From assembly GCA_030549495.1 (NCBI GenBank), contig JAUIRK010001041.1, positions 992,001 to 1,056,000 on the forward strand: 64,000 bases of DNA. Reading direction: 5' to 3'. This DNA comes from Nectonema munidae (Eukaryota; Nematomorpha; Nectonematoida; Nectonematidae). Both the position numbers and the translations under genes were made by a program. Below the pieces are notes generated by a model. It saw only the letters and a program-made list of their open reading frames with translations. It was not told the origin of the DNA and searched no databases. Positions 12,801 through 27,800 of the stretch are shown one piece after another (the stretch's first letter is position 1; the number at the start of each line of letters is the position of its first letter).

Positions 12801-15800
12801 TCGGTATCTCCCCTTCGGGCATTTATAGCAGAGTCCATCGCGCTTCAGAAACTTTCCAGACTCGCACTCATCAATGCACTTATCGATATTGGAAGAACCT
12901 TTTGAGATGGTCGTTTGTTCTGGAGGACATGACAAGCACTCAAACGAGCCAAAGCCGGACTCGTAATAGCCAAAGTCACACTCAGAACACTTCTCATTGA
13001 CTTAAAAGGTAAGGTTCCAAACTTTAAAAGTATTTATGTTAGATATAAGCAATTAAATATTCCTTTCTTCAACCAGCTTAAATGTTTTTACTTTCAAATT
13101 TCATTAACAATATGGGCTTTTTACTTTTAGCTAAATAAAGGTGAAGGGAAGAGTCACACATGTCGTTTGGTTCCTTTTGCATATTTCTAACATAATTTTA
13201 ATTTTAAGAGAAAAATGGAATTATTCATCTCTAATATTTAAAAATATGTAAATATTAATTTTAAATGAACTCTAAATTATTTTTAACTTAATGTATAAAA
13301 CCATATTCCACCCTATTTTTCTTTTCACATATACAAAGTTTTTATTTTATTTTTTACTAAAAAATAGATTCTAAATTTTGAACAACCACGAATTTCGTTC
13401 TTTTTCGATTTTAAAGTAAAAGAATTTTAAACTTTTTGTCAAAAATATTTTCTCCATGAGAAAGATTTCTTATTTTTGCAAAAATAACTTAATTTTGATC
13501 CTAAATTAAAAAAGATCACATATTTAAGTGTGAAAGTAAAATTTAAAGTAGAGATAGATGTAGAAAGATTGAAAACCATTAAGGAAATTGGCATCGAAAA
13601 TGAAACTAAGAATAACCCCATATGGATACCATTTCAGATATCACTAAAATCGTCGTATACTACCGATACCGACTATTCCTCCAATCATTAATTATAAAGA
13701 ACAGGAAGGATTATAAAGTTTGAAGTAGCAAATGTTCCTTATTTAGCAAGTCAAATTAATTTATTTATACTTTAAACTTAAATATTTTTTGTTCATTCAT
13801 TAACCCTTTCCTGACCAGTGTATTATATATGATTCATAAACAATTTTACCTTCGTCTGCTTTTTCAACTAGTTTTGTATATGAATCTTCTGCTTTTTAAT
13901 AAATATCGTCTCATTTTTCTGGTCACAAAAGGGTTAAAATGAATAAATATCCATTTCTATTTCTAGAACAGGAAATTTTACCAGAAAATAAAAAATATAA
14001 AATTAAAAAAACAAGTAAAAACTTTATAGAAATGAAGGAAAAACAAAATTACATTCAAAAATTTGAAAATCAAAGGAACATGGGAGTAGCATTTGTGGTA
14101 TACTGTAAATCAAGAAATTTTCGCGGAAGTTATATTTTCCGGGGTTGCGAGTTAAAAAAAGTTCGCGTAGTTTTATTTTGGCGAGCAAGCATATATTTTC
14201 AAAATTACCTACATATGTTATACTAATAGAAATTAAGAAGATCGCAAAAATGTCATGATATTGCAGAATTCACAAGATATAAATCATTTATGATCCTATC
14301 TAAGCTCAAAAAATAAAATGAATGTATCACCAAATTAGCTATTTACAGAGTAAAGGAAGACAAAGAGAAAACACAACTTTACTCCTTGGGTATATTTGTA
14401 GTATTTCCAATTACAACGAATTTGCTTTCCCAGATTTGATCTTATTTTCGTTATAATGAGAATTTCATTAAACTGAAATTTCGTCATATTCAGACGTAGA
14501 TATTCGAGTGAAAGAAAAGGTTTTTTAAAAATCTTTTTTCGATATATGCGTTTTTGAAGATAAAGGTGTTTCTGAATTAAAAATTGATCCTTCTCATTCT
14601 AATATTTATTTTTGTACTCTGAAATGAATGAAGGATGAAAAAATACTAAAACTCAAGCACAAAACGACTCTTGTTTAAATCATTACAATTCATATTGCAA
14701 ACAAATTACTCACTGTTTCTTGAGGAAACAATGGTTTTGTTATGAATGTCAAGACTACTTTCAGAAGAGTTTAATGATGTTCTTTGACAAACTGTTCTGC
14801 TTTTGTTTAACCCGTTAACGACCAGAATAATCAGACGATATCTAAGCAGAAGATTTGTATTAAAGAGATTTGATAAACGCAGACGATTTTATTTTTGTAA
14901 AGTCGACTATAGTCGACTCTGAGCGTTTGGAATTGCAAGTTTTGTCTGGAAGAATTTGATAAACCAAAGATAATGACCAGCTGATCAAAATCAACGAAAA
15001 ACTACATGAAAGTATACACAAACATCAAATTAAAGGATACTACTTTGGCTTGAAATACTTCCATACCTCAATCCTCGTCCAATAAATTGAAATCTTATTC
15101 TTAAATTCTCATATAAAAGCGATATTCTTGTTTCTACTAAGGAAAATGAAAAGGATGAAATGATAGAATTGTCTCATAAACATTAAAAAGTATTCCAGTT
15201 AAAAAAATATTTCCTCATAAAAATTCGCTCTCTTTTAAATTTCCTGACATTGAAACCAAAGAAAACGCAAAGCAGGTTGAAGAAAATTTCGTTAAATTAA
15301 TTGAACATAAATTATATAAATAAGAAAGAGAAAATAAGGAAAGCATACGATGAGCAGGTAAAAGGAAAAAGAAGAAGAGGAAGACAAAAAATGAGATGGA
15401 AGAAAGTATGAAAAAATTTGGTTTGAAAGAAAGCGATGATACAGACAGAAAGCTTTGGAGAGAACGGATCAAAGCCATCGACCCCCAATAAGGGGATAAG
15501 ATGAAGAAGAAGAAAAAAGAAACTAATATATGCTTCCTCTGATGTTGATGATAAAAAATGTCATCTTATTATTCTTCTTCTTCCACTTTAAAGAATAGTC
15601 AAGAACTACATTTGAACACCTCTTCTCTAGAACCTTCAAAAAGCAAACTAGAAAGCTACTTATATTCAACATTTCTTCATCTAATTTTAATAACCCGTTG
15701 CTTTGAGGGAACAAAACTTTAAAAGAGTGTAATAGTTTTTATTTCCCGATCACTAATTTTGAAAATTGCAAGAAAAAAATTTCGCCCCCAATAATTTTGA

Positions 15801-18800
15801 GGATGTGCGCCCCTGGGCTTCGCGTATTTTTTTCAAACTGTGTTGTTTTTAATTATTTTATCAACAAAAAGCAAGGACTTTTAAGATATGAAGGAAACAA
15901 ACGTTTGACTAATTTTAGCCGTTTGGACAAATCTAAAAACACTCAAAACACGAGCCATTTCATTGTAAAGCCATGCTATGCACTGCTGACTTGCTTCTTT
16001 TTACACGAATATCGTAATGCTCTTCTTACGAAGGATCTTCTCATTTACCTCTTAGAGCATACAATAGAAATGCGTTTCTTGCAGATACAAGCGTAAAACT
16101 TCCATTTATTTCAAAGTTTGATACGAATGTCAACTTACTCTACACATGTGTATATCGTTTAAAAATCTCTCGTTTCATTTGTACGCATACTTTCTCTCCA
16201 CATGTCTGCTATAACACATGATTCTGCTATCTCACGCTCCCATAATTCGATGAGGTGGTACTCATCCTAGCGGCTTTTCAAGCTCTTTTCCGTATACGAA
16301 CAAACCTTCACATTTAAATTAAAAAAAACATAATAATTAGTATTTTTCTTTTAATATTTGTTATATTAATTTTCGTGTAATTTCGTGATTGTTTGTAAAT
16401 AAAAATTTAACTATGTCAGTCTAAACAAGTTTTTCAACATCCCACCATTTCCGATCCAAAAACAAAAAATTGAAAAAGACATTTTATTCTACTTCTTATC
16501 ATTCATTCTTATTATTATTCACTCGTCAAGTTTAAAGAACAACAAATTCAACATTATGTTAATGATCTGTCTTCATCTTTCACAAATTGAGTTACCTCAT
16601 TTGAATTAATATGTTTTTTTTGAAATTATGTTCGTTCATGTATAACTTATGAATATATATTTTTTTCTTTTTTTTTCATGCTTTTTTTTCTTCAATAGTG
16701 GTTGTGACACCACAAAACGCCTGTTTTGATCTAAATAAATTGAATTGAATTGAATACCAAAAGCTTTAAAATTCTCTTATTTTCTCTTTGGAAGAGGTGG
16801 AAAAGAGGAAGAAAGATAATGAGAAAGAGGTGGGGACGGTGGTGTTGTCTCGGGTGGAGGGGCTGCCATAACTACATCGGGTATATTAGAAAATTGGAAA
16901 ATTACCAGAATCAAAATAGTAGCCAATATTGCAAATGTCCTTGCATTGCTTCTTGTCAACAGCACCAACATACCTCGTGATTCCGTTATTGCCAGACATC
17001 AAAGGTGGACACTGCTTACAACTCAATTCCATTTCCCGGTCTTGGTAAGTGTTCAATGGACAGTGTTCACATCTTTCAGTAGAGACATTGAAAAAGGTAC
17101 CGACAGCACAATTCACTAAAACGCTCGTATAGAATTTGGGATTCCAGATTACAAGTATCCAAATGCATACCGCAAGTATTGTCTTGAAGAAATTGTCCTG
17201 GCTTGCACCTAAACTGGATCTTAACTTTGAAATTTGACTTGTCCAAGCTAACACCAGGAAGAACATTATTGACGTTGAAGCCTTCAGAAATGATTAAATT
17301 TTTCAAAATGATTTCTTTAATATTTCCAGACTTCAATTTTTGAATGTTATCGTTACTTCTATAACATGTATATAAATGTTTTATTAGTAAGGTTTATTAT
17401 CTTGCTTTTTTCAAAATATCTTTAATAAATATCAATATTGTGTTTATCAATTTTCGATTTTACATGTTAAAATAAATTTCAGGATCAGGGATTTAGCCAA
17501 AATCAAAAATTCCTACCTTCAATAAAATAAGAAATTTTTATAACGAAAAGAAATATTCACGATTGTACTTTGTTCCTAATCAAAATATTGCATTTAATTT
17601 AAAACATAAGCTCATCATACCACCCTATTTCCTTACTTCAACCAATCCCAAAATTACTAGAAAAAGTTATTCTTAAGCCATTATTTACTGTGGACCTCAA
17701 ATGAAGACGTTATAATAAACTTTGTTTTAGAAAAATATCGATCTTTCTTTTTCCTACCTTATAATAAATAATTTTAAACACTTACATATTTGAGAAAAAG
17801 TAAAAACACATCATTTTTAAAGGTTCTTAAATAAAATAGTATTAAGTATTCATTTAATTGGGAAAACTAAATTTGCAGCAAAATATGTATGTTATAGAAA
17901 GGTCTTATGATAGTATCTGAAATGATATAACTAGGGCGGTTAAAAGTCAAAAATTTCAAAAAAAAAATTTCTTATTAAAAAAAGATATAAGACATATTTT
18001 CCAAGACTTTCTGTAATTTATTTCGCTGTTTTCAATTTTTTTAGGTCAATAAAGTCAAAAAAAATTTATTCAGTCAAAATTCAGTGAAACAATAATTTTT
18101 TTTCATTTGCTAACTTTAAATAATTCCATTCTTGTTTATGACCATCTGTGCTTTTTGGTTAAATAATCTTGAAATTTTTGATGATTATTTAAGCTAATCT
18201 ATTTTAAATATATAGTTTTTAAAAATACTTGATCAAAGTTTTCAAATCGTTCGGCTAAAAAAGATTATGATTTAAGACGTACTTATCCCAAAAATTTTGG
18301 ATAGAGTAAAAATTCAATAATTCCGAAAAAAAATGCGGTATATAGAAAAAAACAAAATGTTTCAAAATTGCGGATTCGGATGATATGCGAATATTGAAAT
18401 TTAAATGATTCGTGGATGAGGGTGTTTTAAGAGGATTTAAATTTTTTTGCGTATAATCACCATCTGGGGATGGGGATATCCAATACATCTCTCATCTATA
18501 TATGGCAAAATTAAAAAGTTAATAGTTTTTTTTTATAGTTTTTCTAAAACGATTTATAATTTCACCGAGATTAATAAAAAAGTTACGAATTTATGAGTAG
18601 AGAGATGTTGACAGAGTAATCATCGGTAAAATTTTGGAGAGAAATCAAATCTGACTGCCTCTTTTTCCTGCTACTTTTTGGCGCGTTCTGGCAGCTGACC
18701 TTGATTTCAATTGTGTTGTGGCAGTGCTCATCCACGCAGAACAAAGGAAAGTGAGCATCACTCAACTTCTTCAACTTCTCCAAAATTTGGCGCTTTATTT

Positions 18801-21800
18801 CGGATTCACCTGCTTTGTTGCACGATCCTCGTGTACGATACTGCAATTGAATTCCTGCATTTTTAACGGCTGCTTCCACATCTACACAAAAAGAATGAAG
18901 TTGATGAAGCATTTGGGTAGTTTGATATTTTCATCGCTTATATGATTTTCTTTGACTAGCTGAAATACCTAATTATGATAGGTTCTATTGTAGGGATGTT
19001 ATTTGTCAATAAAAAAGCATATAATATAATGCGAGATTTGTAGAGATGCTATTCGTCAACCTTTTTGCATGGCATTATGCTCTGACAGCTAATTTGTAAT
19101 TTTGCAACTACTCTTAACTGTCATTAATCATTGGTTTAATTGAATTAATACCTTTTTTGATTCCTAGACTTTTAAAAGTATAGATTGGAAAATAAAAAGT
19201 TTTAAATGAAAAAAAACAATTACTTAATATATATTATATATACAAAATAAGAAGAAAACCAAACTTAAAAATGAAAATTCCAACGTTTAAGATAAAAAGT
19301 TAGTCGCCATATCAAACAATGGAGCACTGAAAATAATCTGAACTTAATATAATGAGAAAAATTATGGGTTGGAAATTGTTTGAAAAATGAAAGAAATTTA
19401 CATTCGGTGACAGTTCGCTGAAGATTGACACTTCCCAGTTAAGTCAGTTTAAAAGACGGTCCGAAAGTTTTTGAAGGTGGAACAAAACGATACCCATAAT
19501 AAGACTATCATTTCTAACTAAAATAAATGGGACACAGCAGTTATAAATAAAAATAAGATTTCCCAACTGTAGGGTAGACAGAAAAGTCAGATGTTTCAAA
19601 AAAAAAATTGAAAAAAAAGATGAATATAAGCACTTTTGCTTCAAACACAAATAAGGACCTTATTTTATTACTATTAGTGTAAAGGTTTTATTAGGTAACC
19701 TAAATTTTCGAGGCAGGAAGAAAACTTAAAAAAAATTTTTACCCCAAATTACCTAAAGATTATGAACAGGAGGACACATTGGCACATCGACAATTCATTC
19801 AAACTTTTATTTTAATGAAAAATGTATTCAATTTCGTTATTAGTTAGCAAGACTTCAGCAAATTTCTTTGTAAAGATAACTCCCTAGAAGCATTGTCGAA
19901 AGATCCTATATTGCTAAATCTGAGCAGATTCTTTCATAATTGCAACTAATTTCATTCTATTCTCTTTGTCTTCCTTTACTCTGTGATTAGCTAATTTGGT
20001 GATACATTCATTTAATTTTTTGTGCAAATTTCCTTGTGACAAAAAGCTAGTTCATTCTAACTTTGTGCGTGTATCAATATTAGTTATATAATAGGATTGA
20101 ATTCCTAAGAAGTATTGTAGAAGGATCTTAGTCTGCAATCAGAATTATCTACGCAAAAATATCTTGTGGAGAAAAAGTCCTGAGCAAAAAGATCTTGCGA
20201 CAAAAAGACCTTCGGACAAAAAGACTTTCGGATAAAAAGATTTATGGCTAAAATATTTGCGGTAAAAAGACCTTGGGACAAAAAATTTGCGGCAAAAAGA
20301 CTTTCGGACAAAATGATTTGCGGCAAAAAGACTTTCGGACAAAATGATTTACGGCAAAAAGACTTTCGGACAAAATGATTTGCGGCAAAGACTTTCAGAC
20401 AAAATGATTTGCGGCAAAAAGACCTTCGGACAAAAAGATTTAAGGCAAAAAGACCTTCGGACAAAAAGATTTAAGGCAAAAAGACCTTCGAACAAAAAGA
20501 TTTAAGGCAAAAAGACTTTCAGACAAAATGATTTGCGGCAAAAAGAACTTGGGACAAAAAATTTGCGGCAAAAAGACTTTCGGACAAAATGATTTGCGGC
20601 AAAAAGACTTTCGGACAAAATGATTTGCGGCAAAGACTTTCAGACAAAATGATTTGCGGCAAAAAGACTTTCGGACAAAATGATTTACGGCAAAAAGACT
20701 TTCGGACAAAATGATTTGCGGCAAAAAGACTTTCAGACAAAATGATTTGCGGCAAAAAGACCTTCGGACAAAAAGATTTAAGGCAAAAAGACCTTCGGAC
20801 AAAAAGATTTAAGGCAAAAAGACCTTCGAACAAAAAGATTTAAGGCAAAAAGACTTTCGGACAAAAAGATTTGCGGCAAAAAGACCTTCGGACAAAAAGA
20901 TTTAAGGCAAAAAGACCTTCAAACAAAAAGATTTAAGGCAAAAAGACTTTCAGACAAAATGATTTGCGGCAAAAAGACCTTCGAACAAAAAGATTTAAGG
21001 CAAAAAGACTTTCGGACAAAATGATTTGCGGCAAAAAGACCTTCCGACAAAAAGATTTTCGGCAAAAAGACTTTCAGACAAAATGATTTGCGGCAAAAAG
21101 AACTTGGGACAAAAAATTTACGGCAAAAAGACCTTAGGACAAAAAGATTTACGACAAAAAGACCTTTCGATAAAAAGATTTACGGCAAAAATTCATGCAA
21201 TGAAAATTCGTAAGAACTATTATTTATTCAAAATATTTCTGAATAAAGTAGCAACGTTATTTGTGTCTTTTCTCGAATTTAAATTTTACCCATCTCTACT
21301 AGAATTATATCTTGTGGTTGATGATCGTGAAGATTAAAAAAAATTTCATTGCCAAAAAAGGCAGCAATACCTTGGATCAAAAAGGGAATGATATGGGAAG
21401 TGATTTGCCGTATAAAGAATTTATTGTTTTGAAAAGTGCAATAAACATTTTTTCTTTATTATAATCATGCGTGGTTATTTTAGAAATGGTTTTTCAAAAA
21501 AAGTATCCAACTGATAGTTGTTTATTAAGAGCGGCCCCTGGGCTACATGCTTTTTATGCGTCCCGGTACGATAAAAGTACAATCTAAAGTTTAGTTTACT
21601 ATTATTGATGCAAAAAAAATGATCGATTAAAAAAATACTATACGACGTTAATTATTAAAAGTCTGTTGACTAAAATGGCTTTCTTTTTCCCCCTATTTTC
21701 ACTTTTTCGTAGTTGAGTTGGTGTATTTTAATTTTTCAAGAATAAAGTTACTTTTAAATTAAATTTATTGTTTTAAGTCTATAAAAATTTTGATGTAGTA

Positions 21801-24800
21801 ATTATTTTAAAGTTTTAAAGTTAAAAATATTTTTGCATATCTATAAATTTTTTAATCTTTACATTAGTGATCCTTTCCCGGAAAACAGGATCACGGAAAA
21901 CCGGGATCCCTACAGAAAAAAGGGTAATAATAATAATAATAATTAATTTGCATAAAAATGCCTTGTTAATCTTAAAAGGATGTTGTGCTTAGTTAAATTT
22001 TTCTTTTAATTATAATTAAAATAGCAAACAAAGTTCACTATTTGCAATGAATCTTAAAAAAGCATTTACTAAAAGAGTTGTTCAAAGACGAAATCCGAAG
22101 AAACTAATTGGCTTACTAAATTTAGAAAAAATATGAAAGTTTCAATAAACCAAATGATTTAATTTTTCTGCATGATAAAAAACTTATATTTGAATATGAT
22201 CTAATAGAAATTAAAAAATTTTTTAACGAAATTGATTCAAATGACGATCTTTGGTTTTGAAAGAAAATCTAGAAAAGACAATTCAAAGTAAAATTAAAAA
22301 AAAGTGAAAGCACCATCCTCTCAATCCTCAAATATTTTTTCCAGCAAAAGTTTGAAGCAACAGGAAGCCAATCTTCTAACATTATTCTGCAAAAAATGCT
22401 TTAAAAACTATCCCTCCCACTTCAGTTGAATCTGAGATTTTTCAGCAGCCAGTTTGTTCATAACAAAAACAAGGACTCGGCTGAGTGGAAAAAGTAATCT
22501 TTGTGTTTTCTTAAAGTATGAGAAAATATAACTTTTTGCTTTGGAATAAAAATAAAGCTTTGAGAATTTTCATAACCTATATAAATTCATGATGACAATA
22601 GCAAACTTTTAATTACATTCTATTTAGTTATTCATTTTTTGATCAAAGTAAAAATTATTCGACTATTTGAAAAAATTTTCACAAAATTCAAATCCCGGGA
22701 TTAATATTTTTTCCCGTTAATTCCCAGGATTTCCCGGGACAAAAATAATCATGAAAAAACAGAAACACTAGTTGTGAGTAATATAAGTTATACAACTTAT
22801 ATATATTAAAAAAGATTTGGATATTTCGATAAAACTAAAAGTTCTAACTTCTAAAACCCTAACTAAATCACTGTCCAACTAAGTATAGGTAAAGGTATCG
22901 TGTGGGATTTTCATTGAGAAGGCACATCGAAACATGAGGAAAGGAGGCTTGACACTGGATCGAACCCAAGACCTTGAGTTATAGAAATGCAGTATATAAC
23001 CAACATTACTCATTTAACTTAACTAACTAACCTAATTAATAATTTTCTAATTAATAAACTGACGAGCATGTGGGTTAGAACTTTTTTTTTCTGAATTAAA
23101 ATATCTTGGTTGAGATAGTTTTGGTTGAAAAGTTTATTCAACTAAATTAAAAAAAAAATTAATACTTGAACAGTGTGGAAATTGAGGTGAATCGCTGCGC
23201 AATAATGGATACCAAAAACCTTCGTTGACTCTGCATGTGAAAAATTTGGGTACGGGAAGAGAAAATTTTTGGTTAGGATTTCTGCATCGGATAAAACAAT
23301 ATGAGTTTCTCTTTGGCTGCGGCTCTCCCCAAAAGCCACAATCCAATTTTATGTCATTGTGAGAAGAGGGGAGCTTGTTACAGTCTTGCCTTGTCACAGA
23401 AATGAAAAAGGAACAGACATTGCTGTTACCGGAATAATCAGTAGCGATGTATTCTACGTTGTATCTTCCATGACGGAATAGAGATCCTGCATTTCATGTA
23501 AACATTGAAAACTTTAGAAAAAATGGGAAAAATGTTGAAAAAAACCTGATTTGAACTTAGATGTGATTGACTTGATTCCAAAATTATCAGAAAATGTGAC
23601 TTCATCCCAAGAAACGAAAATTCTTCTTTTATGTGTCGTAACAAATATATTTGGCGGACAATACGTAATCTTTGGAGGAATTTTATCTAAAAGTAACAAA
23701 ATAATGTCATTGAGATTCTAGAATACAGTACACATTGAAGCCCAATTCTCATGAATGTAAATAAATATATTGTAAATTTGAGATTAATTATGAATCTTTT
23801 GGTTTTGAGTTATTCAGTGTAGAAAAGTTTGAAATAATCACATAAATATTTCTGATATCTACTAAGCTTTTAGATTTTTTAGTGATTAAAGAAAGCTTTT
23901 AGTTAACGAAAATACTTGAAATTATTTAAGTAATTGAGGGAGCCATTATGAAAAGCATAACTTAAACCAAACTGATCAGCAGATTAATTTGGAATGATTA
24001 ACTTTCAAATGAAATTTTAAAAGAGTTTTCAAGAGTTTACTAAAAATCGGTCTGATTTTTGCTTTATTATTATTATTATTATTATAGAGAAAGAGAACAA
24101 GCACACATGATGAGTAGAATTCGTACATGTTTTTTCTAGTTTTGAATCCAGCTATTGTTAGTTGATAAATCATTAACCTAGTCAAGGATTGGAAAAAACT
24201 GTTTAAACATATGTGATGTCAAATCATGGCGAGTGACAGATGAAAATGTTGCAAATCCTATACTGAATTTGAATATGGAATCACCTTTTTCGATAAATAT
24301 TCTTTCACAAATTCAGTAAAGCAAAATATTACTTCACTGCTTCACTGATAATTTCAACTATTTTAAATTCAAAAGACAACTTTTTGTTTCTCTTGAATAT
24401 CCTTTTGAACTTGATTCGCAGAGTTTATCCTGCTAATTTTTTCAAATTATCAATAGATTTTAGTATTTCTAAATAATATCTAGAAACTTTGAATATAGAT
24501 ATAAAGGAAGTAAATATATCTCATATAAGAAGTCAAATATTAATCACAACTTTAATTGAAAAAAAGAAAAAATGGTATGTATCCGATTCCTGTTGAATTT
24601 TACACGGTTTTTTAATAAAGTGTCTCGTGCTTGAGTTAGGTACAGAAAAAAGATTACCAATGTTTGAAGCATCAAGAGAACAAGAAGACTTTTTAGAGTT
24701 GGAATACTTGCAATTAGCTTTGGCACAGGTGGACGGAAACATGAGAATTTCTTCGCCAAACAATTTGTAAGCATTCCATTGAAGGACAAGGCCGTCGTAG

Positions 24801-27800
24801 AGCGTTGGCGTTTGGTTGCAATCGCTATTCTAAGTTCGCATCAAAATTTAAAAGATGGCGTCAAAAATGTGAAACAGCTTTTTACAATCAGTGGAATTTG
24901 AGTGGTGTAGTCGAGAAGTGTGCTCCACATGTTAACTTTTGAAATGTAGCCGCGAAAACCTCTGTTCTTCACCGAAGACTTGGATACACCATCGTAGAAG
25001 TCACCGAGAGAGGTCCATGTGTGCAAATGAAGTTGGTTGTTGGTCGCGTAATTTTGAAAGGAATTGATTATTCTGACGTTATCGAAAAAGACGTCTATAG
25101 TCCCATTCTAACGAAAAGTAAAGATACGAAAGTAATTCCAAGTTGTCATGACTGTGCCTCCTAATATATAGGGCAAAAAGCGAAATTTAATTCGAGCTAA
25201 AAACGAAAAATAGAGTTTATTAAATCTTATTTGATCAATTTTTCAATTTTATACGATTGTAAGTCTGTCATGAGGCATATTTTTGTCCATCAAATTAGTT
25301 TTGAACAATTTTAATATTTTTTGCAATAAAAAATAGAATTTTGGAAATTTATTGAGATATTGATAAAATGTTTGTATCTAGTATATACTCATTACTCATA
25401 TTAAATATTTTCTTTTTGTATCTGTGTTTCCGGTATGCATCATCTAAATTTTACTTGAAAGGTTATCATTGAAGCGGTTTCCATGACTGTGTCACACAAC
25501 CTTGCAAATTCAATTTTTTTTATTTATAAACTTGCAAATAAATTTTTTTTTCTTCTTCTTCTAGAAGTTTTTTTAAGGAAAGAATTATAAAAAGAAACAA
25601 ATATTAAAACTTTTTATTGTGAGTAACAAACTTAAAGAATGTGTCAAATATCAAATTGCAATATTTTTATTTTAAGATAAGAATGTAGTGAAATTATGTG
25701 CGGGAAAAAAGTTAAAAGATTCAAATTTGGTCAATGAAAAATTTTAATTTGTCATTTTTAATAGATTGTTACTATATCATTTCAAGGACATGAAAACCTT
25801 GAAAAACATTATATACGTATTTATTTGACGAGTATGTCAAAGAAAAAAAACATTTTCATCGCTGATATAATTATGGAAAGAACATAGCAAATCGAAATAA
25901 ATATTAAAGGTGAAAAGTGAACGAGAATCGGATATTAATTCAATATTACATAGGAAAATTTATGGGAAAAAACTTATATCAAATAATATGGCATTCATCT
26001 AGAATAAAAGTTTAAAAATAAGCTTAAAGGCGAAATATTTGAAAAAGAAAATGATACTAGATAAGTCCATGTCAAAATCAAGTTATGCCAAAAGCCATCA
26101 TTCAGTCTATAATTGGCTTTGAAAGGCAGAAATGCTTGTGGGAGAGTTTCAAAGATGTTCAGGTGAATACCCTTTTCACTGATTCGCATAACAACTTCTT
26201 GATGATCAAATCTGTTTTCATACCTAAAATAAAGAGGTATCCAAAGATAAAAAGCGATTGCAGCATGAAATATTTAGAAAAATCACTCAATAAAACTTCA
26301 CATTCACAAGTAGCTTGCTATTTTGGTAGAGTTGATAAAAAGTATAAAGTTCGAAAATAAATAAACTTTCAAAGAAAAGACAGAAGTTATTTAAAGAAGA
26401 TATCCATTAAGTATGTTTTTGAACAGGAGAGCGCCAAAAATATCTTTGGTTAATTTATTCTATATCTATATATCTTTAGAGTCTTGCAATACTCAGGTTT
26501 CATCAGGAGTTCCTCAGTTATTTAATGTGTATATCAATGACCGTGTTCGACGTTAAAACATATTGGCTGCTGACAATTGTGTTTGGAATCGACATTATTA
26601 ATGAATATTTGAAAGACATATCAAAAAAAATATGTCATCGATTAGTGACAATACTTTAAAAATTAAAACATAAAAATAATCTTGAAGTTTTTTTGGTATA
26701 GAAAAGACGTCAAAAATAAACGAGATTGGATATATATGATAAGGAACACCCTTCTAACTTATTGGGTCTCATCCAATAAGGGATTTTTTTTATATTATCA
26801 ATGTTTTCTTTTTTTTTCTTTCATACAAACTTAGTTACATTATATATAGGCATTCTAAAACACACAAAAAAACTAAAGTTCTTCTTACACTTTGTATCTC
26901 AATGTGATTGCTTCACTTCGACTCCCAAAAAGGCTCTAAGAGTCGTTTTTAATTTTAATCTCCAAAGATACTTATAGAGAGAAATAACTCTGCTTACTTG
27001 TAAATTCATTAACGCAAATTTGTTTCCCTGCGTTCTCATTTATCAATACATGCTAATTTTGGAAAACTTAGAACTTCTCCTAAGTTTTTCTTTGTTTGTG
27101 CATCAGAGACTCTTTAAATATACGGTATCTTCTTTTCCACAAGCGATTCTAGCTTAATCCAACCTCAATATGTATTTAACAAGTGGACTATCGACCCTGA
27201 CTGTTATTTGTGTAAGTCAAAGTATTTGTCATTTTATGCGTTACTTTCCTGCTTACAACATGTGTGCTTCCAATTCTAATTTTATGTGCTTTAAGTATGT
27301 TTTTGTCTGCATTAGCACAGTATTATTTTCATCTACAATTTTTACTCTTCACTCATTTGCCCCACATTAACTCTAAGTTTTCTTTGCAATAAATCGAGGA
27401 ACTCTTTTTTAGATTCGATCACCTTGATGATAACAACCTTCAAACAACCCTACATTTTCTTATATGACATTCTCACAATTAGAATTTCCTTTGCATGCAC
27501 ACCTGCTTTTTTTAAATCTTGATTCCTGTTTGCTTGTGTTAATAAATTTCATTTTCCTTTCTTCTTTCTTTCAACTTTTAGGTTGATGATAAAAAAAAAA
27601 TTCACTTTTGGGATTTTTACGTTTTACAAGTTATTTTAATGCTTTGTGTTGAGCATTTCAAATCGTCAGAATATAGGTGTCTTCTTATATATGTGTAAAA
27701 TCATTTTATTCCATTGAAATTAAAATGAATTTGCCTAACAGATTGTATTAAAAATCGAAGGCACGTGAAGTGCGCAGCAAAAATGTAAGAATCTAAGAAT

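Noticed and set aside
18255-18488. 77-residue minus-strand open frame beginning near MYWISPSPDGDY
   Set aside because: No domain, no splice phase fit with the receptor, and no second copy in the window to support a repeat.
20105-21337. Long open frames with repeated LFA/VRKSFC or KKDL/QKDL-like peptides on both strands
   Set aside because: They are generated by the 31-bp minisatellite, appear in several frames at once, and contain no domain or start context.
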